Below are positions 1 to 8,077 of a DNA stretch of 64,000 nt, piece after piece (within the stretch, counting starts at the first letter, position 1; each line of letters starts with the position of its first letter). Source of the stretch: DAHUYF01 sp035623985 (lineage in GTDB: Bacteria > Pseudomonadota > Alphaproteobacteria > ATCC43930 > CGMCC-115725); contig DASPSJ010000022.1 of the NCBI GenBank assembly GCA_035623985.1, forward strand, positions 1-64,000, written 5' to 3'. The notes below the pieces were generated by a model that did not search any database, had not been told where the DNA came from, and saw nothing but the letters and a program-made list of their open reading frames with translations. The translations under genes and the position numbers were made by a program.

Positions 1-948
1 AAGGCGCGCTATCACCGCATCATCATCATGACCGACGCCGATGTCGACGGCAGCCATATCCGCACGCTGCTGCTCACCTTCTTCTTCCGCCAGATGCGCG
101 AGCTGATCGACAAGGGCTATCTCTACATCGCCCAGCCGCCGCTCTATCAGGTGAAGCGCGGCTCGGGCAAGGCGGTCTATCTCAAGAACGACGCGGCGCT
201 CGAGGAATACTGCATCGCCGCCGGCCTCAAGGACGCGGTGTTCCGCCAGCACGACGGCGTGCAGCGCGCCGCCAACGACCTCCGCGCGCTGGTCGATCAG
301 GCGCGGCTGATGCGCGCCCTGCTCCAGCCGCTGCAGCGCAAGGTGGGCTCGCTCGATGTGGTCGAGCAGGCGGCGATCGCCGGCCTGCTCAATCCGGCGC
401 TGCTCGGCGACCAGGAGGCGGCGCGGCGGGCGATCGCCGATCTCGCCACGCGCCTCGACCAGCTCGCGCCCGAGGCGGAGCGCGGCTGGATCGGCGAGGC
501 GGCGGCGAAGGAGGGCTTCGCGCTGACGCGCACGCGCCACGGCGTGAGCGAGCGCCGCGTGCTCGATCCGGCGCTGCTGCGCAGCGCCGAGGCGCGCCGG
601 CTCGACGAGCGCACCGGCGAGCTGCAAGAGGTCTATTCCAAGCCCGGCAGGCTCGTCGCCAAGGACCAGGAGACCGTCGTCACCGGCCCCTCGGGCCTGG
701 TGGAGGCGGTGCTGGAGCTTGGCCCCAAGAAAGGCGACATCGGCCGCTACAAGGGGCTCGGCGAGATGAACCCGGAGCAGCTCTGGGAGACCACGCTCGA
801 CCCCGATGCGCGCACGCTCTTGCAGGTCAAGGTGCCGCATGCCGACCTTGCCGAAGCGACGTTTTCGACCCTGATGGGCGACGTGGTCGAGCCCCGCCGC
901 GACTTCATCCAGGCGAACGCGCTGGAGGTGGCGAATCTCGATGTGTGA
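1..948 (+). CDS. gyrB: DNA gyrase subunit B, C-terminal part (5' end outside the window)
   Basis: The reading frame is open from base 1 and encodes about 315 residues. It begins inside the TOPRIM domain: the Mg2+-binding DADVDGSH motif lies around residues 12-19 of the visible part. The GyrB-typical stretch YLYIAQPPLY follows, then a helical insert, then the C-terminal region with GDIGRYKGLGEMNPEQLW. The last residues, NALEVANLDV, match the usual GyrB ending better than ParE. Gyrase B provides the ATPase and part of the cleavage centre for negative supercoiling. The visible stop is TGA at 946-948, followed at once by a palindromic repeat. I see nothing defective in the visible part. Confidence 0.95.
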   Translation, partial: KARYHRIIIMTDADVDGSHIRTLLLTFFFRQMRELIDKGYLYIAQPPLYQVKRGSGKAVYLKNDAALEEYCIAAGLKDAVFRQHDGVQRAANDLRALVDQARLMRALLQPLQRKVGSLDVVEQAAIAGLLNPALLGDQEAARRAIADLATRLDQLAPEAERGWIGEAAAKEGFALTRTRHGVSERRVLDPALLRSAEARRLDERTGELQEVYSKPGRLVAKDQETVVTGPSGLVEAVLELGPKKGDIGRYKGLGEMNPEQLWETTLDPDARTLLQVKVPHADLAEATFSTLMGDVVEPRRDFIQANALEVANLDV

Positions 949-949
949 G

Positions 950-976
950 GAATTAAAGGGACATATTACGTAATTC
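950..976 (-). repeat. GTGTCC-type short repeat, inverted copy
   Basis: Starts 2 bases after the gyrB stop. Read on the minus strand it matches the copy at 1005-1032: it opens with GAATTA, has a central ATGTCC and closes with TAATTC. The ends are themselves complementary. With the copy at 1005-1032 it makes a large inverted-repeat pair, which could fold in the transcript between gyrB and the toxin gene. Confidence 0.6.
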
Positions 977-1004
977 GACCGGCTCGCTTACCATTGTGCT
1001 TGTG

Positions 1005-1032
1005 AATTAAGTATTGTGTCCTTGTAATTCAC
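1005..1032 (+). repeat. GTGTCC-type short repeat, direct copy 1
   Basis: The sequence contains TATTGTGTCC between complementary ends: GTGAATTA at 1002-1009 and TAATTCAC at 1025-1032. It overlaps the last codons of the PIN toxin gene on the other strand. A near-identical copy lies at 1947-1974, on the far side of the toxin-antitoxin pair. Confidence 0.65.
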
Positions 1033-1424
1033 GCAAGCTCGAAGCCGGCAAGCCGCGCCGCGTTTCGGTCGAAGGTCAGCGTGCGGGAACAGCCCGCTTT
1101 GGCACCGAGCGCGCCGATGAGGGCGTCGGCGAACGAGCCTTGCCCCTCCTTAAGCGCGACCATGGCGGTGAATACCTCCCGCTCACTTTCAACGACGAGA
1201 ACATCGGCCTGAAGCATGCGCTCGACGGCAGCGGCGATGTCTTCGTCCGCAAAGCCATAGGCACGCTCGAGAACCCACACGATCTCCGCCATCGCCACGA
1301 CGCTGATGAAGCCGGGATCCTGCTCGGTAAGCCGCTGCTCGATCAGCTCCGTCGCCTTTGGCGATTGACGCGGGTCGTCTTGCGTGAGGTAGCGCACGAG
1401 GATGTTGGTATCGAGTCCGATCAT
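1029..1424 (-). CDS. vapC: PIN-domain ribonuclease toxin (VapC family)
   Basis: The 131-residue protein is the normal VapC length and has all the acidic residues of the PIN active site: D5 in GLDTNILVRYL, E47 in MAEIVW, D100 in SFADALIG and D119 in TFDRNA. VapC toxins are Mg2+-dependent endoribonucleases, usually cutting tRNA or rRNA, and are neutralised by the upstream antitoxin. The start codon overlaps the antitoxin stop by 4 bases (1421-1424), so the two are translationally coupled. The exact RNA target cannot be read from the sequence. The 3' end runs into a GTGTCC-type repeat. Confidence 0.9.
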   Translation of the reverse strand: MIGLDTNILVRYLTQDDPRQSPKATELIEQRLTEQDPGFISVVAMAEIVWVLERAYGFADEDIAAAVERMLQADVLVVESEREVFTAMVALKEGQGSFADALIGALGAKAGCSRTLTFDRNAARLAGFELA

Positions 1425-1675
1425 CGCCGCCGGCGGCGCGCCCTATCCTCACTGGCGCCGGCGGCAGCGGCCTCACTCATCTCTTGCACCGTCACGGCCC
1501 GCCGCCGGGTCCTGAGCATGCCGCGCAATGCCGAGGCGGGAAGCTTCGGCAGAAGAACCACGCTGCCGTCGGGATGCACGAAGAACTTGACCCGGTCGCC
1601 CGGCTTCAACCGGAGGTGCTCCCGGATGGCCTTCGGGATCGTCGCCTGGCCCTTGACGGTGATCGCGGACTCCAT
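1421..1675 (-). CDS. vapB: AbrB/MazE-fold antitoxin
   Basis: This 84-residue protein has an N-terminal swapped-hairpin AbrB-type DNA-binding domain: ITVKGQATIPKAIREHLRLKPGDRVKFF is the classic pattern, at about residues 5-32. A basic, probably disordered tail follows and would wrap the toxin. It is first in the two-gene operon and overlaps the toxin start by 4 bases. GGAGGC lies just before the ATG at 1673-1675. A perfect palindrome immediately upstream (1685-1706) is a likely operator for autorepression by the antitoxin or the complex. Confidence 0.88.
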   Translation of the reverse strand: MESAITVKGQATIPKAIREHLRLKPGDRVKFFVHPDGSVVLLPKLPASALRGMLRTRRRAVTVQEMSEAAAAGASEDRARRRRR

Positions 1676-1684
1676 GCCGCCTCC

Positions 1685-1706
1685 ATTACATACCGGAAAA
1701 TGTAAT
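1685..1706. promoter_or_regulatory. Palindromic operator of the toxin-antitoxin operon
   Basis: ATTACAT (1685-1691) and ATGTAAT (1700-1706) are perfect inverted 7-bp arms around an 8-bp spacer. They end 10 bp upstream of the antitoxin start codon. AbrB-fold antitoxins bind AT-rich palindromes of this kind. The inner arm may overlap the -10 element. Confidence 0.6.
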
Positions 1707-2058
1707 ACCGCGAGGGTCCCGCGTCAAGCCCGGGGAAAGTCACGTCTCGCCGAAGGTGAGCCTTGGCGGCTGAGGGGCGCAGCCTTACCATTGGATCCGA
1801 GCGGGTCTGCGGCGTGGCTACGTCATCGGCGCAGGGCGAATTTTTGTCGACGGTGTACACCGGCGGCGCAGGGCCGGCGCCGCGCCCGCCGCGAAAGGCC
1901 AACCACGATGAAGCCTCGCGCGCCCGCCGTACCGGGAGCCGCGCGCAATTAGCTATTGTGTCCTGGCAATTCCCTGGCCTCGTCCCCATGCCTTGCGGTG
2001 CCGCCGATTTCCGCTATTTTACGCCACCGCCGCGGAAAACCTCCGGGGGAGAGACAGG
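1707..2058. other. Intergenic spacer between antitoxin and sugar cluster
   Basis: A 352-bp gap. No convincing gene was seen. It holds one GTGTCC-type repeat copy (1947-1974) and must contain the promoter of the gene that starts at 2059, which I cannot place with confidence. Confidence 0.5.
1947..1974 (+). repeat. GTGTCC-type short repeat, direct copy 2
   Basis: It shares AATTA, TATTGTGTCCT and AATTC, at the same spacing, with the copy at 1005-1032, with a handful of mismatches. The two copies bracket the toxin-antitoxin operon as direct repeats. Confidence 0.6.
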
Positions 2059-3027
2059 TTGCACGGTGACGTTGATCTCGATCGGCAAGTGCTCGAGCGC
2101 CTTTATCGGGGGCTGAGGCGCATCCGCCGGGTCGAGGAGGAGATCGCCCGGCTCTATCCCAGCGACAAGATCAAAAGCCCCGTCCATCTCTCGATCGGGC
2201 AGGAGGCGGTGGCGGTCGGCGTCTGCGACGCGCTGCGGCCCGATGACGTGGTGGCGCCCACCTATCGCGGCCACGCCGCCTATCTCGCCAAGGGCGGCGA
2301 CCTCAAGGCCATGCTGGCCGAGCTTTACGGCAAGGAGACCGGCTGCGCCCGCGGCAAGGGCGGCTCGATGCATTTGATCGGCATGGACCGCTTCATCCTC
2401 GGCGCCTCCGCCGTCGTCGGCACCACCATCCCGCTCGCCTTGGGCTTCGCGCTGGCGCTGAAGCGGGAAGGCAAAGGGCGCATCGCCGTCGCCTTCTTCG
2501 GCGACGGCGCCACCGAGGAAGGCGTGTTTTATGAGAGCTTGAATTTCGCCGCGCTCCATCGCCTGCCAGTGCTCTTCGTCTGCGAGAACAATTTCTTCGC
2601 CATCCATACGCCGCTGGAAAAGCGCTGGGCGACCGACCGCCTGTGCGAGCGGGTGGAGACCTATGGCATCGCGACGACGAGAGTGACGGACGGCGACGTG
2701 CTGAAGATCCACGCCTGGGCAACGGAGAACGCGGCGGCGCTGCGCGCGGGACGATCGGGTCCACGCTTCCTCGAATGCCATGTCTGGCGCTGGCGCGAGC
2801 ATGTGGGGCCGGGCGAGGACTATGAATCGGGATACCGCTCGCGCGCCGAGCTCGATGCCTGGCAGAAGAGCGATCCGGTCGAGCGCATCGGCGCGCGCCT
2901 CGATGCAGGTGTGCGCGCGGCGATCGACGCCTTGATCGAGCGCGAGATTGCTGAGGCCGTCGCCTTCGCCGAAGAAAGCCCCTTCCCCGAGGTCGAGGAG
3001 CTGACCGCCGATGTCTTCGCGAGCTGA
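2059..3027 (+). CDS. ThDP-dependent dehydrogenase E1 alpha subunit (pyruvate dehydrogenase-like)
   Basis: The protein is 322 residues from the TTG at 2059, which has GGGGGA 8 bp upstream. An in-frame ATG at 1993 would add 22 unusual residues and has no good ribosome site. It carries the E1 alpha ThDP/Mg motif (FFGDGATEEGVFYESLNFAALHR, then ENN) and the E1 alpha block GSMHL. E1 alpha and beta form a heterotetramer that decarboxylates a 2-oxo acid and passes on the two-carbon unit. No E2 or E3 gene is nearby, and the next genes modify sugars. I therefore suspect transfer of the acyl unit to a keto-sugar rather than central metabolism. An acetoin dehydrogenase role is the main alternative. Confidence 0.88.
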   Translation: MHGDVDLDRQVLERLYRGLRRIRRVEEEIARLYPSDKIKSPVHLSIGQEAVAVGVCDALRPDDVVAPTYRGHAAYLAKGGDLKAMLAELYGKETGCARGKGGSMHLIGMDRFILGASAVVGTTIPLALGFALALKREGKGRIAVAFFGDGATEEGVFYESLNFAALHRLPVLFVCENNFFAIHTPLEKRWATDRLCERVETYGIATTRVTDGDVLKIHAWATENAAALRAGRSGPRFLECHVWRWREHVGPGEDYESGYRSRAELDAWQKSDPVERIGARLDAGVRAAIDALIEREIAEAVAFAEESPFPEVEELTADVFAS

Positions 3028-4105
3028 AGCCGCGCCGCGGCCGGCCGAGGCGCCGGAGCGGCGGCTGCGCTATGTCGACGCCTTGAACGAGGCGGTGGCG
3101 CAAGAGATGGCGCGCGATCCCCGAATCTTCCTCTTCGGCCTCGACGTCGACGACCACAAGGGCATCCAGGGCTCGACGCTGGGATTGCAGCAGCGTTTCG
3201 GCCGCGACCGCGTGTTCAACACGCCGCTTTCCGAGGACGCCATGACCGGCGTCGCCATCGGCGCGGCGATGGCGGGGCTGCGGCCGATCCATGTGCATAT
3301 CCGCATGGATTTCCTCATGCTGTGCATGAACCAGCTCGTCAACATGGCGGCGAAGGCGCATTACATGTATGGCGGCACGGTCGCGGTGCCGATGGTGGTG
3401 CGCAGCATGATCGGCAAGTCCTGGGGCCAGGGCGCGCAGCATTCCCAGGGCCTCCATGCCATGTTCATGCACGTCCCCGGCCTCAAGGTGGTGGCGCCGT
3501 CGAACGCCTATGACGCCAAGGGCTGCCTCATCGCCGCGATTCGCGACGACAACCCCGTCATCTTCGTCGAGCACCGCCTACTTTACGGCACCGACGCGGC
3601 CGTGCCGGAGGCGCCTTACGCGCTGCCCTTCGGCCGGGCTCGAGTGATGGCGGAGGGCTCCGACATAACGGTGGTCGGCGTCTCCAACATGGCGGTCGAG
3701 TGCCTGCGGGCGCGCGAGCTGCTGGCGCGGGCCGGCATCGCGGCCGAAGTCATCGATCCCATCTCGCTGGTGCCGCTCGACGTCGAGACCATCGCCGCCT
3801 CGGTGCGCCGCACCCGGCGGCTGCTCGTCGTCGACAACGCCTGGACGACCTGCGGCGCCAGCGCCGAGATCGTCACGCGCATCCTCGAAATCCTGGGGCC
3901 GCAGGCGCTGGCGGCAGTCGGCCGCATGGGCTTTGCGCCGACGACCTGTCCGACGACGCCGTCGCTGGAGCGCGAATTCTATCCCAACCCGGCGACCATC
4001 GCCGAGCGCGCGCATCGTCTCGTGCGGCCCAAGGCTGCGCCCTGGCGGCCCGCCGCCGAGGACGCCGCGCTCACCTATCAGCTCCAATTCCGCGGCCCCT
4101 TCTGA
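3011..4105 (+). CDS. ThDP-dependent dehydrogenase E1 beta subunit
   Basis: This 364-residue protein is a transketolase-like E1 beta subunit. The N-terminal pyrimidine-binding domain has NTPLSEDAMTGVAIGAAMAGLRPI; the active-site region has GKSWGQGAQHSQGLHAMFMHVPGLKVV, with the His pair typical of E1 beta; the C-terminal transketolase domain has VIDPISLVPLD and RTRRLLVVDNAW. Its start overlaps the alpha gene by 17 bp, so the two are coupled. The last 30 residues are less typical. The substrate cannot be deduced from the residues; the neighbours point to a sugar or polyketide-type acceptor. Confidence 0.9.
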   Translation: MSSRAEAAPRPAEAPERRLRYVDALNEAVAQEMARDPRIFLFGLDVDDHKGIQGSTLGLQQRFGRDRVFNTPLSEDAMTGVAIGAAMAGLRPIHVHIRMDFLMLCMNQLVNMAAKAHYMYGGTVAVPMVVRSMIGKSWGQGAQHSQGLHAMFMHVPGLKVVAPSNAYDAKGCLIAAIRDDNPVIFVEHRLLYGTDAAVPEAPYALPFGRARVMAEGSDITVVGVSNMAVECLRARELLARAGIAAEVIDPISLVPLDVETIAASVRRTRRLLVVDNAWTTCGASAEIVTRILEILGPQALAAVGRMGFAPTTCPTTPSLEREFYPNPATIAERAHRLVRPKAAPWRPAAEDAALTYQLQFRGPF

Positions 4106-4140
4106 CGCATGGTTCGGCCGGCCGACATCACAAGCGGCAT

Positions 4141-4375
4141 GTCGCCCCTCTCCGCCCGCTTGCGGGGGGAGAGGGAGGGGCCCATTGCGGAGCAATGGGA
4201 GGGTGAGGTGTATTTCCGCCGCACGATCGCGCCCGCCATCGGCACCCACCTCACCCGCTCGCTGCGCTCGCACCCGCAACCCGGCCGACCGCTTTGCGGT
4301 CGGCCCCGCTTGGGTTCGATCGCGAAGCGATCGAACGGGTTGCGCCCCCCGCAAGCGGGTGGAGAGGGTTATGGT
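4141..4375 (+). repeat. Composite palindromic intergenic repeat, copy A
   Basis: It fills most of the 324-bp gap between the E1 beta and aminotransferase genes (4106-4429). It is built from nested small hairpins: CCGCTTGCGG, CCCATTGC/GCAATGGG, GACCGC TTT GCGGTC, and GTTCGATCGC GAA GCGATCGAAC. The core at 4277-4342 recurs at 11543-11608 and, inverted, at 20841-20905. No gene was found in the gap. Confidence 0.75.
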
Positions 4376-4429
4376 TGGTCGTACCTCGCCGATCGGCATG
4401 TGCTCCGGCACGGGCGCTAGGAGCGAGCG

Positions 4430-5599
4430 ATGTTCTACGAGCTGGCGGCAAGCACTTGGAACGAGGAGGAGCGGAACGCGATCCTCGAAGTGCTGGACAG
4501 CGGGCGCTTCACCATGGGCGGCCGGGTGGCGGCCTTCGAGGAGGCGTTCGCGCGCTATCACGGCCGGACCTACGGCGTGATGGTGAATTCCGGCTCCTCG
4601 GCCAACCTCGTCGCCGTTGCCGCGCTCTGCCATAAGCGCGAGCGGCCGTTGCAGCGCGGCGACGAGGTCATCGTGCCCGCGATCTCCTGGGCCACGACCT
4701 ATCATCCGCTGCACCAATATGGGCTGCGGCTGCGCTTCGTCGATGTCGAGCTCGACACGCTCAACATGGATTGCAGCCGGCTCGAAGAGGCGCTGACGCC
4801 GCGCACGCGCGCGATCCTCGGCGTCAGCATCCTCGGCAATCCCGCCGCGCTCGACCTCATGCGCCGCTTCGCCGACCGGCACGGGCTCTATTTCTTCGAG
4901 GACAATTGCGAATCGGCGGACGCCGAGCTGGACGGCCGCAAGACCGGCACCTTCGGCGACATGAGCAGCTTCAGCTTCTTCTTCTCGCATCACCTTGCCA
5001 CCATGGAAGGCGGCATGGTGCTGACCGACGACAAGGAGCTGTTCCATCTCTTGCGGAGCCTGCGCGCCCATGGCTGGACGCGCGACCTGCCGGCGGACAC
5101 GGCGCTCTTCGAGCGCGGCGGCAACGAGCATTTCGAGGCCTATCGCTTCATCCTGCCGGGCTACAATGTGCGGCCGCTGGAGATCGCCGCCGCCATCGGC
5201 GCGGTCCAGCTCGGGAAGCTCGCGGCGATGACCGCGCAGCGGCGGCAGAACCTGGCACTGTTCCAGGCAAAATTCGCCGGCGACCGCCGCTTCATCATCC
5301 AGCGCGAGAACGGCAAGAGCTCGGCCTTCGCCTTCACCGTCATCCTCAACCCCGAGCGCAGCGTCGACCGCGAGCGCGTGTTCGAGGCGCTGCGCCGGGC
5401 CGATATCGGCTTCCGCATGATCACCGGCGGCAACTTCCTGCGCCACGACGTGATCAAGTACTATGACTACGCGACGGTCGGCGAGATGCGCAACGCCGAC
5501 ATCGCCCATGACTGCGGCTTCTTCGTCGGCAACCATCCCCACGACCTCGCGCCGCAGATCGAGCGGTTGCACCAGGTCCTGGACGGCATATGCAATTGA
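4430..5599 (+). CDS. DegT/DnrJ/EryC1/StrS-fold PLP enzyme with His replacing the Schiff-base Lys
   Basis: The 389 residues match the length of sugar aminotransferases and of GDP-4-keto-6-deoxymannose 3-dehydratase (ColD). The fold markers are clear: MVNSGSSANL (residues 51-60, phosphate binding), PAISWATTYHP, and FFEDNCESADAE with the cofactor Asp158. The motif that normally carries the catalytic Lys reads FFFSHHLATMEGG, with His187-His188. In ColD and RfbH-type 3-dehydrases His likewise replaces Lys, giving deoxygenation at C3 instead of transamination. I infer a keto-sugar 3-deoxygenase rather than an aminotransferase. It is separated from E1 beta by repeat A and lies 13 bp before the epimerase gene. 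Confidence 0.87.
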   Translation: MFYELAASTWNEEERNAILEVLDSGRFTMGGRVAAFEEAFARYHGRTYGVMVNSGSSANLVAVAALCHKRERPLQRGDEVIVPAISWATTYHPLHQYGLRLRFVDVELDTLNMDCSRLEEALTPRTRAILGVSILGNPAALDLMRRFADRHGLYFFEDNCESADAELDGRKTGTFGDMSSFSFFFSHHLATMEGGMVLTDDKELFHLLRSLRAHGWTRDLPADTALFERGGNEHFEAYRFILPGYNVRPLEIAAAIGAVQLGKLAAMTAQRRQNLALFQAKFAGDRRFIIQRENGKSSAFAFTVILNPERSVDRERVFEALRRADIGFRMITGGNFLRHDVIKYYDYATVGEMRNADIAHDCGFFVGNHPHDLAPQIERLHQVLDGICN

Positions 5600-5612
5600 A
5601 GCGGACTAAAGG

Positions 5613-6551
5613 ATGAGCCTTTCGATCCTCGTCACCGGCGGCGCCGGCTATCTCGGCTCGATCCTGGTGCCGGCGCTGCTGGCGGCCGGCCACAAGGTCG
5701 CGGTGCTGGACAATTTCATGTTCCGCCAGAGCCCCTTGAACCAGCTCTGCGCCGATCCCCTCTTCGACGTGGTGCGCGGCGACGCGCGCGACGAGGCGGT
5801 GCTGCGGCCGCTGCTGCGTCAAGCCGACATCCTCATTCCGCTGGCGGCGCTGGTGGGGGCGCCGCTCTGCGACAACGACAAGCACGGCGCCGAGACCACC
5901 AATTGCGGCGCGGTGCGCACCGCCATCGCCCTGATGAGCCCGGCCCAGCGCATCCTGCTGCCGACGACCAACAGCGGCTACGGCATCGGCGAGGCCGGGC
6001 AGCACTGCACCGAGGAGACGCCGCTCCGCCCGATCAGCCTCTATGGCCGCACCAAGGTCGAGGCGGAGCGCGCCGTGCTCGACCGCGGCAACGCCATCAG
6101 CTTTCGCCTCGCCACCGTCTTCGGCATGGCGCCGCGGCTGCGCCTCGACCTCCTGGTGAATGATTTCGTCTATCGCGCCGTGACCGACCGCGCCGTCGTG
6201 CTGTTCGAGGCGCATTTCAAGCGCAACTACATCCACGTCCGCGACGTGGCCCGCGCCTTCCTGCACGGCATCGAGCATTTTGAAGAGATGCGCGACCGGC
6301 CCTACAATGTCGGTCTGTCGGACGCCAATTTGTCGAAGCTCGAGCTTTGCCGGCGCATCCAGGCCCAGGTGCCGAAATTCGTCTTCCTGGAGGCGCCGAT
6401 CGGCGAGGATCCGGACAAGCGGGACTACATCGTCTCCAACGCCCGGATCGAGGCCACCGGCTTCCGGCCGGCCTATTCGCTGGACGACGGCATCCGCGAG
6501 CTGATCAAGGGATACCGCATGATCCGCAACAACGCCTTCGGCAATGTGTAG
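5613..6551 (+). CDS. NAD(P)-dependent nucleotide-sugar epimerase/dehydratase (extended SDR)
   Basis: The 312-residue protein has an N-terminal Rossmann motif GGAGYLG (residues 9-15), the catalytic YGRTK (Tyr144, Lys148) and TTNSGYG supplying the Ser/Thr. These enzymes oxidise, epimerise, dehydrate or reduce nucleotide sugars in the cytoplasm. RNYIHVRDVARAF and RPYNVG are substrate-domain hallmarks. It lies 13 bp after the DegT-fold gene and 11 bp before the radical SAM gene. Whether it epimerises, dehydrates or reduces cannot be decided here; reduction or epimerisation of the deoxygenated keto-sugar would fit. Confidence 0.88.
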   Translation: MSLSILVTGGAGYLGSILVPALLAAGHKVAVLDNFMFRQSPLNQLCADPLFDVVRGDARDEAVLRPLLRQADILIPLAALVGAPLCDNDKHGAETTNCGAVRTAIALMSPAQRILLPTTNSGYGIGEAGQHCTEETPLRPISLYGRTKVEAERAVLDRGNAISFRLATVFGMAPRLRLDLLVNDFVYRAVTDRAVVLFEAHFKRNYIHVRDVARAFLHGIEHFEEMRDRPYNVGLSDANLSKLELCRRIQAQVPKFVFLEAPIGEDPDKRDYIVSNARIEATGFRPAYSLDDGIRELIKGYRMIRNNAFGNV

Positions 6552-6562
6552 GGATCGCGCCA

Positions 6563-8077
6563 ATGGCTGAGGCAACGAGCGAAAGGCTGGATCTCGTCCT
6601 GATCAATCCCGGCGGGCGCGACCGGATCTATCAGGCGCTGGGGCAGGATCTCACGGCGGTCGAGCCGCCGCTCTGGTGCCGGCTGCTGGCGAGCTATGTC
6701 CGCCGCCGCGGCTACGGCGTCCGCATCATCGACAGCGAAGCGGAGAATTGGGGTCCCGAGACCGTCGCCGAAAGGGTGGTCTCGCTCCGCCCGCGCCTTG
6801 TGGGCATGGTCGTCTTCGGCCACCAGCCTTCGGCCTCGACGCAGATGATGGCCGGCGCCGGCGAAGCCTGCGCCGCGATCAAGGAGCGCGATCCCGAGCA
6901 GAAGCTGATCATCCTCGGCGGCCATGTCTCGGCCCTGCCGGAGCGCACCTTGCGCGAGGAGCAGGTCGACTATGCCGCGGTGGGCGAAGGCCCGCAGACG
7001 TTGCAGCAGCTTCTCGACGTGCTGCGCTCCCCCGCGCCGGAGCGGGTCGAGGGCGTGGCCGGCCTCGCCTATCGCCGGGACGGCGGGATCGTCGTCAATC
7101 CGATGCCGCCGCTCATCGCCGATCTCGACGCGGATCTGCCGGGCGATACCTGGGACCTGCTGCCGATGGAGCGCTATCGCGCGCATAACTGGCAATGCTT
7201 CGGCGATCTCGCCTCGCGCATGCCTTACGCCTCGATCTACACCTCGCTCGGCTGCCCTTATAAATGCACCTTCTGCTGCATCAACGCGCCTTTCGGCAAG
7301 TCGAACTACCGCATGCGCAGCGCCGAGGCGGTGGTCGCCGAGGTCGAGCACCTCTACCGCGGCTACGGCGTGCGCACCTTCAAGATCATCGACGAGCTTT
7401 TCGTGCTCAACGACCGCCATGTCCGCGGCATCTGCGAGGGGCTGGTCGCGCGCGGCTTCGCGCACGAGCTCAACATCTGGGCCTATGCCAGGCCCGATAC
7501 GGTCAAGCCGGCCCAGCTCTCGCTGCTGCGCCGCGCCGGCATCCGCTGGCTCGCGCTCGGCATCGAATCCGGCAGCAAGAAAGTCCGCGACGAGGCGGAC
7601 AAGTCGCTCAGGAGCGACGACATCAAGGGCATCGTCGAGCAGATCCAGAAGGCCGGGATCCACGTCATCGGCAACTACATCTTCGGCCTGCCCGAAGACG
7701 ATCTCGACACCATGCGAGAGACGCTCGATCTCGCCAAGGAGCTCAACACCGAGTTCGCGAATTTCTATTCCGGCATGGCCTATCCGGGCTCGCGGCTCTA
7801 CGAGACCGCGCTGCAGCAGAACTGGGACCTGCCGGAGAGCTGGGGCGGCTATTCGCAGCACGCCTATGACGCGAAGCCGCTGCCGACGAAGCATCTTGCC
7901 GCCGCCGAGGTCTTGCGCTTCCGCGACGCGGCGTTCCAGGAGTATTTCACCAACGCCCGCTATCTCGACATGGTCGCCCAGCGCTTCGGCCTCGAAACGC
8001 GGCGCCACCTCGAAGCGATGACGCGGCACAAGCTCCGCCGCAAGCTGCTCGAGCAGGTGGCGGTGGGCGCGGGATGA
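6563..8077 (+). CDS. B12-binding radical SAM enzyme
   Basis: The protein is 504 residues from the ATG at 6563; a longer frame to 6347 overlaps the upstream gene and is unlikely. The N-terminal ~150 residues form a cobalamin-binding-like Rossmann domain (LVLINPGGRD...VGMVVFGHQPSAS...LIILGGHVSALPE). The radical SAM domain has CPYKCTFC at 231-238, where Cys231, 235 and 238 ligate the 4Fe-4S cluster, and GIESGSKKVRDEADK further on. The B12 domain lacks an obvious DxHxxG, as in many members. Such enzymes methylate or rearrange unactivated carbons. In this cluster it probably modifies a sugar. Its stop overlaps the next start (8074-8077). Confidence 0.9.
   Translation: MAEATSERLDLVLINPGGRDRIYQALGQDLTAVEPPLWCRLLASYVRRRGYGVRIIDSEAENWGPETVAERVVSLRPRLVGMVVFGHQPSASTQMMAGAGEACAAIKERDPEQKLIILGGHVSALPERTLREEQVDYAAVGEGPQTLQQLLDVLRSPAPERVEGVAGLAYRRDGGIVVNPMPPLIADLDADLPGDTWDLLPMERYRAHNWQCFGDLASRMPYASIYTSLGCPYKCTFCCINAPFGKSNYRMRSAEAVVAEVEHLYRGYGVRTFKIIDELFVLNDRHVRGICEGLVARGFAHELNIWAYARPDTVKPAQLSLLRRAGIRWLALGIESGSKKVRDEADKSLRSDDIKGIVEQIQKAGIHVIGNYIFGLPEDDLDTMRETLDLAKELNTEFANFYSGMAYPGSRLYETALQQNWDLPESWGGYSQHAYDAKPLPTKHLAAAEVLRFRDAAFQEYFTNARYLDMVAQRFGLETRRHLEAMTRHKLRRKLLEQVAVGAG

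Noticed and set aside
1..948. ParE (topoisomerase IV) instead of GyrB
   Set aside because: The YLYIAQPPLY stretch and the C-terminal NALEVANLDV are typical of GyrB.
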